Assembly (NCBI RefSeq): GCF_035590735.1
Contig: NZ_CP141595.1
Coordinates: forward strand, 4,375,001 to 4,439,000
Direction of reading: 5' to 3'
Source: Rossellomorea aquimaris
GTDB taxonomy: Bacteria; Bacillota; Bacilli; Bacillales; Bacillaceae_B
Length of the DNA: 64,000 bases
Part shown: positions 14,677-23,718 of the stretch, piece after piece
Layout: each line of letters begins with the position of its first letter
Position numbering within the stretch: the stretch's first letter is position 1
Made by a program: the position numbers and the translations under genes
Notes under the pieces: generated by a model
Database searches by the model: none
The model's input: the letters and a program-made list of their open reading frames with translations, nothing else
What the model was told of the DNA's origin: nothing

Positions 14677-15774
14677 TTATTCTTCAATCGTCAATGAATT
14701 TAAATCCACCTCATACAATTTATCATCATTTTCCCGGGGGATCCCGCGTCCATCTGTGTTATTCGATACAAAGTAAAGGGTGTCACCTTCCACAAACACG
14801 TCCCGAATACGTCCAAATCCTGTCAGCAATTCCGATACTTTGCCGGTTTCAGGGTCGAATCGCTTCACACTTTGACCTGCGAGAGAAGCAAACACTAAAT
14901 CTTCATTCCAAAAATCCGCTCCTGACGGGGCCCATGAAGGTTCCCCGGAGTGAGCGAGTGGAGAAATCAAAGACTCTTCTTTTTCATCCCCGGTAATCTT
15001 TGGCCATCCATAATTGCTGCCGGCTTCGATACGGTTTACTTCATCATATCCGTTCGGTCCGTGCTCTGTTTCATATAGCTCTCCAGCTTTGTTCCATGCA
15101 AGTCCCTGAGGATTCCGATGACCGTAACTGTATACGTAAGAATCCCTAAATGGGTTGTCGTTTGGTATTCCACCATCCAACTTCATCCGAAGAATTTTCC
15201 CGCCAAGAAAGGAGAGGTCCTGAGCCTTATCCTGTTGAGTGGCATCCCCTGCCGTGATGTAGAGCTTGTTATCCGGACCGATTTCAAGTCTTCCCCCGTG
15301 GTGGTACTGACCGCTCGGAATTCGGTCCAGTAATACCTTTTCCTCGTTCCACTCGTTTTCCGATCGTTGCAATACTACTACCCGGTTGTAAGGGTCTCCT
15401 GATTCATCATATGTGTAGTAGGCATACGCCTGCTGATTAGTCTTGAAGTCCGGATGAAGTACAAATCCCAGTAATCCCGCTTCAGCACGCTTCGATAACG
15501 GTATTGAAAGAATGGTTTTCACAACGGATTTCCTGCCATCCTTTATTTCAATGATATCCCCTGTCCTTTGGGTGATGTAGAATACATCATCCAGCTTTTG
15601 AATCGACCAGGGAATGGAGAGATTTTGTGCGATCACGCTGCTTTCGACACTCGGTTTGCTGACGGATTCACTTTCTTCCTGTTGTACATCTGGCTGTCCT
15701 ATCGAGCAGGCACTGAGTAGTAAGGTAAGGCCAATGATGAAAAAGAACGAACGACTGCTATTTCGGTTTCTCAT
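14677..15774 (-). CDS. PQQ-dependent sugar dehydrogenase-like lipoprotein
   Basis: 365 residues. Lipobox LLLSACS after an N-terminal signal peptide; mature protein anchored outside the membrane. The rest is a six-bladed propeller of the glucose/sorbosone dehydrogenase (YliI/Asd) family: LSIPWSIQKLDD, VLHPDFKTNQQAYAYYTYDE, the active-site YHHGGRLEIGPD, YSYGHRNPQGLAW, ETEHGPNGYDEVN, and GSNYGWP. Key His and Arg residues are in place. True PQQ use in Bacillus is uncertain, since no PQQ synthesis genes are in view. Confidence 0.88.
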   Translation of the reverse strand: MRNRNSSRSFFFIIGLTLLLSACSIGQPDVQQEESESVSKPSVESSVIAQNLSIPWSIQKLDDVFYITQRTGDIIEIKDGRKSVVKTILSIPLSKRAEAGLLGFVLHPDFKTNQQAYAYYTYDESGDPYNRVVVLQRSENEWNEEKVLLDRIPSGQYHHGGRLEIGPDNKLYITAGDATQQDKAQDLSFLGGKILRMKLDGGIPNDNPFRDSYVYSYGHRNPQGLAWNKAGELYETEHGPNGYDEVNRIEAGSNYGWPKITGDEKEESLISPLAHSGEPSWAPSGADFWNEDLVFASLAGQSVKRFDPETGKVSELLTGFGRIRDVFVEGDTLYFVSNNTDGRGIPRENDDKLYEVDLNSLTIEE

Positions 15775-15830
15775 TTTTTCAAGCTCCCTTATTCACTTTT
15801 TTTAACCAGTATGGACAACTGAAGACGTTC

Positions 15831-16703
15831 TCATGAGTTTGCCGTCTGTTGTAGAGCTTCCTGAATCGCTTTTGCGACACCGTCTTCACGGTTTGTTGCC
15901 GTGATGAATGGACAGAATTCTTTTATTTGATCTAAGGCATTCCCCATGGCCACTGGTCTTCCCACTGCTTTCATCATGGATAGGTCGTTAAGGTTATCCC
16001 CCATTGCCATGGCATGTTCTGCTGAAAGCCCTTTGTCGTTCAGAAGCTTCTGAAGAGCGACTCCTTTTTGTGCTTCAAGGCTATTCACCTCAATATTTTC
16101 TCTACCCGATGAGCTGATGGCGATGCCAGTTATTTCATTTAATTTTTCGTTCGCTTCTGTTAATTGCTTTTCATCAAAAGAGAAAACAAGGAACTTGTAA
16201 ACAAGCTGGGATGCATCCCCGAAGAGTGACCCGTAATCTTCTACTAATTTGATATGACCTTTATCAAATCGTTCTTTGGCTGCTTGTCTCACTTGTTCTT
16301 CCGACACATCCGGATTGGCTGTTTTGAAAATATCGACAATCAGCTCGATACCCATTTCATAGTTTTCAGTATACGTTCCTTGATCCGTATATATTTCAAA
16401 GTAAATGCCTGTCTCGTTTAAGGCAGCGGCAATTTCTTTCGCCAGTGCTGATTCGATACCGGCCTGATAGACGATTTCACCCTTTTTATTTCGAACCTCG
16501 GCACCATTGGCGCAGATGATATCGCATGAGATGCCGGCGTCCTTTATAACGAAACGGGCCTCCTCATAGGATCTTCCTGTAGCAACAATGACTTCAATGC
16601 CTTGTCGCTGCGCATCCAGGATGGCTTGTTTGTTGGCTTCGCTGATTTCCTGGTTTTCATTCAAGAGCGTTCCATCCATATCTGTTGCTATACATGTAAT
16701 CAT
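15831..16703 (-). CDS. Cof-type HAD-IIB family phosphatase
   Basis: 290 residues. Haloacid dehalogenase motifs: DMDGTLLNENQ near the N-terminus, VATGRSYEEA, a type IIB cap (~85-195), and MGDNLNDLSMM near the C-terminus. These enzymes dephosphorylate sugar phosphates, FMN or similar small molecules; the substrate here cannot be told. ATG start with AGGAAGGTG upstream. Confidence 0.9.
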   Translation of the reverse strand: MITCIATDMDGTLLNENQEISEANKQAILDAQRQGIEVIVATGRSYEEARFVIKDAGISCDIICANGAEVRNKKGEIVYQAGIESALAKEIAAALNETGIYFEIYTDQGTYTENYEMGIELIVDIFKTANPDVSEEQVRQAAKERFDKGHIKLVEDYGSLFGDASQLVYKFLVFSFDEKQLTEANEKLNEITGIAISSSGRENIEVNSLEAQKGVALQKLLNDKGLSAEHAMAMGDNLNDLSMMKAVGRPVAMGNALDQIKEFCPFITATNREDGVAKAIQEALQQTANS

Positions 16704-16865
16704 AAGTAGACACCTTCCTGTTGTTAAAAGTTCATAATTTTACCCATTGTATCATGAAACATTTCCCGTGTTGTACTGAACCACCTCCTGCTTATGAATA
16801 ACCCTTTAGATTTAGGGTATGAAAATATAAGAGAACGTTCGTCTACTATGTCAGGAGGGTAAATC

Positions 16866-18383
16866 GTGGGTAATCGTACATATTTGAACAAAGTGTTTTG
16901 GATTTCAGCTATTATTGTGTCCATTTTAGTTGTGTTTGGGGCTGCTTTTCCGAAACTTTTTGCTAAAGGGGCAAATGCTGCTTTTAGTTTCACTACCTAT
17001 TCATTTGGATGGTTTTATCTCGCTGCCGTTTTTTTCTTTGTGCTCTTTCTACTGTTTCTTATGGGAAGCAAATACGGAAAAATACGTTTGGGAAAGGACG
17101 ATGAACGACCGCAGTATCCTTTCTTCACCTGGATTGGGATGTTATTTTCCGCAGGGTTCGGGATTGGTCTTGTTTTCTGGGGGATTGCTGAACCGATGAG
17201 TCATTTCTTTGAGACCCCCATTCCAGGTGTAGAGCCGCAAACGGAAGAAGCCGCCCGCCTTGCAATGGGCTATTCCTTTTTCCATTGGGGGGTCAGTCAA
17301 TGGTCTGTCTTTACGATTGTAGGCTTGATCATTGCTTATTTTCAGTTTAGAAAAGGGGAGAATGGACTGGTTTCCACTTCTCTATCTCCCATGATCGGTC
17401 GACAAAAGAAGGGGAAAGGGATTAAGAATACCATTGATATCCTGGCTGTCATCGCAACCGTCATGGGTGTAGCTACTTCACTGGGGTTAGGGATTCTCCA
17501 AATAAACGGAGGATTAAGTTCCGTATTTGGAGTGGGTAACAGCACACTTTCTCAACTCTTGATTGTGTTCATTCTTCTTATCCTTTATTTAGCATCTTCT
17601 ACAACCGGCCTCGATAAAGGAATTAAATGGCTTAGTAATGTAAATTTATCCTTGGCTCTTTTTTTGATGCTATTTGTATTCATAGTAGGGCCAACCGTCT
17701 TTATATTAAACACGTTCATACTTGGAATCGGTGACTATATTTCTAATTTCATTCGCTACAGTTTACGACTGACTCCTTATCAGGGGGGAACATGGGTACA
17801 GGATTGGACGATTTTCTATTGGGCATGGGCCATCGCCTGGTCTCCATTTGTAGGTGCTTTTATCGCCAGGGTATCAAGAGGGAGAACGATAAGGGAATTT
17901 ATCATAGGGGTCCTGGTGGTTCCTCCACTGATTGCCCTTATGTGGATTGCTGTCTTTGGTGGTACAGCTCTTCACCTGGATTTATTTAATGGTACCTCCA
18001 TTGCCGAAGGGGTCAACAAAGATGTTACAAGTGCATTATTTTCAACGTATGGAGAACTTCCTTTTACCATGATTCTGTCAGTTATCTCCATCTTATTGAT
18101 TTTTACCTTTTTAATTACATCCGCTGATTCAGCGACCTATATTTTGAGTAGCATGACGACAGAGGGAAGCTTGAACCCTCCTATGATAGTGAAAGTCGTC
18201 TGGGGAGTACTCATTGCAGCCATTGCCGCCGTTTTGCTGGTATCCAGTGGACTGGAGGGCTTACAGACCGCCTCTCTCGTCTCCGCATTGCCATTCACTG
18301 TCATCCTTATCTTGATGTGTGTGACATTATTTAGACTTCTGCGTAAGGAAAGGAAGGGAGCGTCACGACCCATAAAGAAATAA
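16866..18383 (+). CDS. BCCT family betaine/choline/carnitine transporter
   Basis: 505 residues, 12 predicted membrane helices. It takes up a compatible solute using the sodium gradient. Family stretches: FSAGFGIGLVFWGIAEPMSHF, split here as FSAGFGIGLVFWGI and AEPMSHFFE, the substrate-site region FHWGVSQWSVF, and the helix 8 stretch IFYWAWAIAWSPFVGAFIAR. Closest known type is OpuD/BetP-like glycine betaine porter. Starts at GTG behind AGGAGGGT. Its short C-terminal tail is very basic (RKERKGASRPIKK), as in osmosensing members. Confidence 0.9.
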   Translation: MGNRTYLNKVFWISAIIVSILVVFGAAFPKLFAKGANAAFSFTTYSFGWFYLAAVFFFVLFLLFLMGSKYGKIRLGKDDERPQYPFFTWIGMLFSAGFGIGLVFWGIAEPMSHFFETPIPGVEPQTEEAARLAMGYSFFHWGVSQWSVFTIVGLIIAYFQFRKGENGLVSTSLSPMIGRQKKGKGIKNTIDILAVIATVMGVATSLGLGILQINGGLSSVFGVGNSTLSQLLIVFILLILYLASSTTGLDKGIKWLSNVNLSLALFLMLFVFIVGPTVFILNTFILGIGDYISNFIRYSLRLTPYQGGTWVQDWTIFYWAWAIAWSPFVGAFIARVSRGRTIREFIIGVLVVPPLIALMWIAVFGGTALHLDLFNGTSIAEGVNKDVTSALFSTYGELPFTMILSVISILLIFTFLITSADSATYILSSMTTEGSLNPPMIVKVVWGVLIAAIAAVLLVSSGLEGLQTASLVSALPFTVILILMCVTLFRLLRKERKGASRPIKK

Positions 18384-18389
18384 GCGCAG

Positions 18390-18427
18390 GGCGCCTGATC
18401 TCTTTTAAATGAGTCAGGCGTTTTTTG
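18390..18427 (+). terminator. Terminator of the BCCT transporter gene
   Basis: CGCCTGA pairs with TCAGGCG, followed by six T. Confidence 0.85.
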
Positions 18428-18521
18428 ATTTGGGCTCTTCATTTTCATATAGATGAAAGGGTTTTCACTTATCATTATAGAAGAATAGAAAGGGTGTGTA
18501 TTAAATAAGGGGGATTAAAAG

Positions 18522-19835
18522 ATGAAAGCACTTATATCATTATCGAACAAGATCATGCAACGCTATCTGCCTGATCCATTTTTATTCGTTGTCATTTTAA
18601 CACTTGCCGTATTTGGATTTGGTCTTATCTTCACTGAAAGTTCAAGCCTCGAGATGGTTCAATATTGGGGTAACGGATTCTGGAGCCTGCTTGCCTTTTC
18701 CATGCAGATGGTCCTTGTGCTTGTCACGGGGTATGTACTGGCAAGCAGTCCACTGTTTAAACGGTTCCTTGGTTTCCTGGCCTCATTTGCTAAGTCACCT
18801 GGTTCCGCGATTGTCATTGTTACTGTCGTTTCGATGATTGCCAGCTGGATCAACTGGGGCTTCGGGCTTGTAATCGGGGCATTATTTGCGAAAGAGTTGG
18901 CAAAACGGGTGAAAGGTGTCGATTATCGATTGCTGATCGCCAGTGCCTATTCTGGATTTATTGTCTGGCATGCAGGGTTCTCGGGTTCCATTCCGTTATC
19001 GATTGCAACAGCTGATCATCCATTCCAGGATATGATCGGTGTCATCTCGACAAGCGAGACGATCTTCGCTACGTTCAATGTCCTGATTGTGTTAGCTCTA
19101 TTTATTGTTCTTCCGGTCATCAACAGGATGCTGATGCCGTCTAAAGAAGAAACTGTAACCGTAGATCCTGAAATCTTTAATGAAACGGCCGCCACTCTTG
19201 AAAAAGAGGCATTAACACCTGCTGAGCGTCTTGAAAACAGTATGATTTTATCCGTTATAGTTGCCGTTCTCGGGATTGCGTTCCTATTTTCATATTTTGT
19301 TCAAAACGGTTTCGCTCTCAATTTAGATATCGTGAACTTTTTATTCTTATTTCTTGGCATTCTCTTTCACGGGACGCCAAAACGCTTTCTTGCGGCTGTT
19401 CAGGAAGCGATCAAAGGCGCGAGCGGGATTGTCATTCAATTTCCTTTCTACGCGGGAATCATGGGAATGATGACGGCATCCGGTCTTGCTGTCGTCATGT
19501 CCGAGGCCTTTGTATCTATTTCAAATGATGTGACCTTTTACTTCTTCGCTTTCCTCAGCGCCGGGATTGTGAACTTCTTTGTTCCTTCCGGGGGAGGACA
19601 GTGGGCTGTCCAAGCTCCCATTATGCTTGATGCCGCTCAAACACTGGATGCTTCTGTAGCTAAGACCGCTATGGCTGTCGCTTGGGGAGACGCCTGGACA
19701 AATCTGATCCAGCCGTTCTGGGCATTGCCTGCTTTAGCGATTGCAGGATTAAAGGCGAAGGATATTATGGGTTACTGCGTCATTATCCTTGTCATTAGTG
19801 GAGTCGTCATTTCCCTTGGATTACTATTCTTATAA
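18522..19835 (+). CDS. AtoE-type short-chain fatty acid transporter
   Basis: 437 residues and about 11-12 membrane helices. The family takes up short-chain fatty acids such as acetoacetate or butyrate. AtoE signatures: RYLPDPFLFVVILTLAVF, SWINWGFGLVIGALFAKE, WHAGFSGSIPL, and FFVPSGGGQWAVQAP. ATG start behind GGGGGAT. Monocistronic between two terminators; no fatty-acid degradation genes are adjacent. Confidence 0.9.
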   Translation: MKALISLSNKIMQRYLPDPFLFVVILTLAVFGFGLIFTESSSLEMVQYWGNGFWSLLAFSMQMVLVLVTGYVLASSPLFKRFLGFLASFAKSPGSAIVIVTVVSMIASWINWGFGLVIGALFAKELAKRVKGVDYRLLIASAYSGFIVWHAGFSGSIPLSIATADHPFQDMIGVISTSETIFATFNVLIVLALFIVLPVINRMLMPSKEETVTVDPEIFNETAATLEKEALTPAERLENSMILSVIVAVLGIAFLFSYFVQNGFALNLDIVNFLFLFLGILFHGTPKRFLAAVQEAIKGASGIVIQFPFYAGIMGMMTASGLAVVMSEAFVSISNDVTFYFFAFLSAGIVNFFVPSGGGQWAVQAPIMLDAAQTLDASVAKTAMAVAWGDAWTNLIQPFWALPALAIAGLKAKDIMGYCVIILVISGVVISLGLLFL

Positions 19836-19841
19836 AAAAAC

Positions 19842-19900
19842 TAAAAGTGTCTTAGAGTGTTTCGGCTTTGCCTGAGACTCTCTATGGCACTTTTGTTTTA
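19842..19900 (+). terminator. Terminator of the atoE-like gene
   Basis: AAAAGTG pairs with CACTTTT; the interior folds into a further stem and TTTT follows. Confidence 0.7.
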
Positions 19901-19917
19901 TGACAATAAAAATAGGC

Positions 19918-19947
19918 TGACCTCCCGGGAGGAGATCAGCCGTTATG
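19918..19947 (-). terminator. Terminator of the sda-like gene
   Basis: GGCTGA-CTCC pairs with GGAG-TCAGCC about 30 bases past the stop on the minus strand; followed on that strand by TATTTTTATT. Confidence 0.75.
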
Positions 19948-19977
19948 TATGACGTTTCATTGTTTTTATTATGGGTC

Positions 19978-20109
19978 CTATCGAGCGATTTCTCTTCTTT
20001 CCAGCTCCCCTTCTAACATCTCAATAAATTCTTCTTCCAATCCTTCTTCCTGTGCTAATTGATAGACATTAGCCAATTGCTCTTCCGTAAGTATCGTTAA
20101 AGATGTCAT
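19978..20109 (-). CDS. sda: Sda-like sporulation kinase inhibitor
   Basis: 43 residues; ATG 20109 with CAGGAG upstream. The sequence LTEEQLANVYQLAQEEGLEE, then EFIEMLEGELERRE, fits the Sda family: two short helices forming a hairpin, with the consensus L-S-D-E-L-Y-A-L-EFI-LL--EI-RR. Sda binds the histidine kinases that start sporulation (KinA, KinB) when DNA replication is disturbed. No DnaA boxes were found upstream, so replication control as in B. subtilis is not shown. A PAS histidine kinase is 4 kb away. Confidence 0.75.
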   Translation of the reverse strand: MTSLTILTEEQLANVYQLAQEEGLEEEFIEMLEGELERREIAR

Positions 20110-20480
20110 CGATTACAACTCCTGACTAACCAAGGTATGAATTCTTAATACCCTCTTTCTTACTACTTAAACCTCATTATCGAAATAATTAATAAATTTT
20201 TTCAGGTAAGAAATTAAAATGTTTTTCAGCTTATAATTGAAATTTTTTAAAATTTTAGTAAAATAGAAGAGGTACTTAAAGATAGCGCTTTCTTTTTTGT
20301 ATACATTTGTTTAATAAATCGATTTTTCGACATTTTATGTTTCACTTTCACACCCTTTGGGAAAAACAGCTAGGTAATGCATAATGTCCCTTGGGGGAAC
20401 TTCTTATGGACAAATTTATATGTATGCATTAAAATGAATAATGTTTCATTTTCCGTTATAACTACATCTGAGGTGAATTT
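20110..20480. promoter_or_regulatory. Intergenic region with a possible cre site
   Basis: 371 AT-rich bases between divergent genes. AAGATAGCGCTTTCTT at 20279-20294 fits the CcpA cre consensus (read on the minus strand) with two mismatches. Otherwise nothing recognised. Confidence 0.35.
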
Positions 20481-21842
20481 ATGAATCGACAACATCGCTT
20501 TACATTAACAAGTCATTTACGATTTATCATTCCTTCCCTATTGGGAATTTTTCTTTTTATGGTTCCGATACCACAGGAAGACGGGATCACGATACCAATC
20601 GCCGTTCTTTCAGGACTATTACAGGACTGGATTGGAAGCTATGTACCTGCAATCATGACAGGATTGATCATCCTTACTGTATTGGGAACGTTTATCACAA
20701 AGTTCATACGCCCGGCTTTCATTGAAAAATCTCCGTTTTTCACAAGCCTGTTCGATGTAAGACCTGTTTGGGTTTTTGTCAGAGTACTGGGTGCTGTGTT
20801 TGCGATCATGACTCTATTTAAATTAGGGCCTGAATGGGTCTGGTCAGACGCAACGGGTGGACTTCTATTAAATCCGGATGGACTTCTGGCCATTCTATTT
20901 TCTGTATTTTTATTTGCCGGACTTTTTCTACCTTTATTATTGAATTTCGGTCTACTTGAATTATTCGGTGCTCTCTTAACGAAAGTGATGCGTCCCGTAT
21001 TCGGTTTGCCCGGCCGTTCTTCCATCGATTGTTTAGCTTCCTGGTTAGGGGACGGAACGATCGGGGTGCTACTGACAAGTAAGCAATATGAAGAAGGGTA
21101 CTATACGAAGAAGGAAGCAGCAATCATTGGTACGACATTCTCTGTTGTATCCATTACATTCAGTTTAGTCGTCATTTCTGAGGTTGGTCTTGGAAAATAC
21201 TTCATTCCTTTCTATATAACAGTAGCAATTTCAGGAATTATCGCCGCAATCGTGCTGCCACGAATTCCACCATTATCTCGTAAGCCTGACACTTACTATA
21301 ATGACCAAGAAGGCAAGAACACAATGGAAGTCATTCCAGAAGGCTATAGCCGCGTAGGTTATGGATATGAACAAGCCCTTGTTCAGGCGAAGAATAACAA
21401 TAGTACTTCCAAGTTTTTCACTGATGGAATGAAAAATGTGTTGGATATGTGGATGGGGGTTGCACCAATCGTTATGGCGATCGGTACAACGGCACTGATC
21501 GTAGCGGAGAATACTAAGTTCTTCGAGTACATCGGTATGCCGCTTATTCCCTTACTGGAGCTTCTACAAATTCCAGAGGCAGCAGAAGCGTCTCAATCGA
21601 TCCTTGTCGGTTTTGCCGATATGTTCCTTCCAGCCATCTTTGGGGCTGGAATTGAAAGTGAACTGACACGTTTTGTGATTGCTTGTTTATCTGTAACACA
21701 ATTGATCTACATGTCTGAGGTTGGGGGACTGTTACTAGGTTCAAAGATCCCGGTTGATTTCAAGGACTTAGTGATCATCTTCTTACAGCGTACATTCTTG
21801 ACTTTACTTGTCATTGTTGCGATTGCTCATATGATTTTTTAA
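20481..21842 (+). CDS. YjiH-family membrane protein with nucleoside-recognition (Gate) domains
   Basis: 453 residues, 10 or more membrane helices. It matches the YjiH family (FIIPSLLGIFLFMVPIPQED; SIDCLASWLGDGTIGVLLTS; GMKNVLDMWMGVAPIVMAIG; VSQ-like CLSVTQLIYMSEVGGLLLGS), which contains the Gate domain of nucleoside and spore-maturation transporters. Substrate not established. A weak GAGGTG precedes the ATG. A possible cre site upstream hints at carbon-catabolite control. Confidence 0.85.
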   Translation: MNRQHRFTLTSHLRFIIPSLLGIFLFMVPIPQEDGITIPIAVLSGLLQDWIGSYVPAIMTGLIILTVLGTFITKFIRPAFIEKSPFFTSLFDVRPVWVFVRVLGAVFAIMTLFKLGPEWVWSDATGGLLLNPDGLLAILFSVFLFAGLFLPLLLNFGLLELFGALLTKVMRPVFGLPGRSSIDCLASWLGDGTIGVLLTSKQYEEGYYTKKEAAIIGTTFSVVSITFSLVVISEVGLGKYFIPFYITVAISGIIAAIVLPRIPPLSRKPDTYYNDQEGKNTMEVIPEGYSRVGYGYEQALVQAKNNNSTSKFFTDGMKNVLDMWMGVAPIVMAIGTTALIVAENTKFFEYIGMPLIPLLELLQIPEAAEASQSILVGFADMFLPAIFGAGIESELTRFVIACLSVTQLIYMSEVGGLLLGSKIPVDFKDLVIIFLQRTFLTLLVIVAIAHMIF

Positions 21843-21849
21843 TGAAGTA

Positions 21850-21884
21850 AACCCAGGTTCGAATTCGAACCTGGGTTTTTTATT
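21850..21884 (+). terminator. Terminator of the yjiH-like gene
   Basis: AACCCAGGTTCGAATTCGAACCTGGGTT (given as a 14-bp perfect arm pair) followed by six T. Confidence 0.92.
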
Positions 21885-21904
21885 TCTTTGAGCAGTGAAC
21901 AAAA

Positions 21905-22050
21905 CGTTGACCGTTCCTTTCCGCTACAGGCACAAGATTCCCCGGGGAGGAAGTCGAGCCTCCTCGGGCTTTGCCCTGTGGGGTCTCGACCTTTCCTCTA
22001 TTTCCCGCAGGAGTCAATTGCCTTCCGCTACAATCCACTCTGTGGTTCTA
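21905..22050 (+). repeat. GC-rich palindromic intergenic repeat, copy 1
   Basis: Core TTCCGCTACAGG ... GAGCCTCCTCGGGCTTTGCC, CTGTGGGGTCTC ... TTCCCGCAGGAGTC ... CCTTCCGCTAC. The same core occurs inverted at 27072-27200, and a related, longer form at 26740-26962 and 36831-37050. GC-rich in AT-rich surroundings, self-complementary, always between genes. Confidence 0.8.
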
Positions 22051-22185
22051 CATTCTTATTGACTATAAATTAAGGAAGACAAACACAATAAAGCTTCCAT
22101 TGTAGATATGTTGAGCATTTATTCCCCCATAAAAACGATCTACAAAGAAGCACTAAAAAGTCACCTTTTAGAAAACAGGCTTTAC

Positions 22186-23522
22186 TTACAAGCCGCTATC
22201 CCTTTTTCTGATCTTCATCTTTAATCCACCTTTAGGTCTTAACGTAATAAGAGGGTGACACTCCACCTTCTTACTACCCGGCATTTCGAACGTGAAGCGC
22301 TGTACGTATAAAACAGCAATGATCAATGCTTCTTGTAGAGCGAAATGATTGCCGATACAGACTCTTGGTCCTCCTCCAAATGGAAAGTAGGCATAGGGTG
22401 CAATCTTTTTGGATATGGCTTCTAGAAACCTCTCAGGGTCAAATGTTAAAGGGTCAGGGAAATCCTTCTCATTCCTATGCATCAGATAAGGTGACACAAG
22501 GACATTCTTACCTTCTTTGATAAGGTGATTCCCAATCATAACGTCTTTAACTGCGATTCTTCCAAACATCCAAACGGGAGGATACAAGCGTAGCGTTTCT
22601 TGAAGAGCTTGCCGCGTATAATGGAGGTGTGGAAGATTGCCACTTCTTAGTTCATCCTTCCCTACCACTCTATCGACTTCTTCATAGACTTGTTTTTTCA
22701 CTTCTTTATCGCACTGAAGCGAATAGAAGAACCAGGAAAGGAGATTCGCTGTCGTTTCATGGCCAGCCACAAAGATGGTCATCACTTCGTCCATCAGCTG
22801 GTTTCTTGACACACCATTCCCTTCCTCATCCCGGGCATGAAGTAAGGCGTGAAGCAAATCCTCTTTCTCATCCTGATGATACTCTTTTTGATGGATGATT
22901 TCCTCCACGCCCCGTTTTAATTCTTGAATGGACGTCTTATATTGCTTCACTTCAGCAGTCGGCCAAGATAGTGGAGGCTTAAGAAAAGACCGAATCCGTT
23001 TTGTAGCAGTCTCCATAATGGTTTCGAGGTGGACACCAACTTTCTGATAGCCTTCTTTAACATCCATATTAAACATGGTTTTCGTAATGACCGCCAGGGT
23101 AACTTCCATCATATCCTTGGAAATGTCCCGGGAACAGTTTATCTCCCAGTCCTCCATCATAGAAGAAGCAGACTCGATCATTTCACTCATATACTGCTGA
23201 ATATGACGGGGTGTAAAATAAGGTTGAATCGTTTTTCTCTGTTTTGTATGTAGCGGCGACTCGCTCGTCACAAGTCCTTCTCGTATCAACAGGGGAAGTT
23301 CCCTGAATTGCTTTGACTTATGAAAGGAATCTGACTGAGTGACGAGTACCTCTTTCACTAATGCAGGGCTCATGAATAAATGAACGGTTCGATTGGCAAA
23401 ACGAAATTGAACTTTTCTTCGTCTTTCCCTGCCATCTTTTCTAAAAACAGGAGGGGATCCTTGCGAAATTGTTCTAACTGTCCTAATGGATGAAAGGAAT
23501 GGAGGACCGATGGTTTTGGCAT
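22186..23522 (-). pseudogene. Cytochrome P450 with a frameshift near the N-terminus
   Basis: The main frame (22186-23373 and further upstream) carries the P450 hallmarks: I-helix AGHETTA, ExxR in QETLRLYPPVW, and the heme-cysteine loop FGGGPRVCIG. Reading that frame upstream of its first ATG (23373) continues P450-like as RRKVQFRFANRTVHLF. A good start (ATG 23522, AAAGGAG upstream) opens a different frame with the expected N-terminus (FHPLGQLEQFRKDPLLFLEK) that stops at 23370. One inserted or lost base near 23430-23440 therefore splits the gene. It is either a pseudogene or a sequencing error. Substrate unknown; resembles fatty-acid or xenobiotic P450s of Bacillus. Confidence 0.75.
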
Positions 23523-23718
23523 GAATTCATATCTCCTTTATGGCTTCTATTAAGAGAAGCCTGCATAGATGCTCCTTTCATCTTATTCATGTACATTCTT
23601 GTTCATTAACCCTTTTTTGTCTAGCCCCTTCCCCGTTCCAAGCTAATGTTCCAATAGTCTTCCAAACTTTGTCGTATACATAGGTAAAGGCTGCTTCGCA
23701 ATGAGGCAGCCCTGGATT

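Noticed and set aside
16826..16836. GAACGTTC as a LexA box
   Set aside because: No 4-base spacer between half-sites; does not fit the consensus.
23370..23522. Short upstream frame as a translationally coupled leader peptide of the P450 gene
   Set aside because: Its sequence is itself P450 N-terminus and the other frame continues the family sequence, so a frameshift explains it better.
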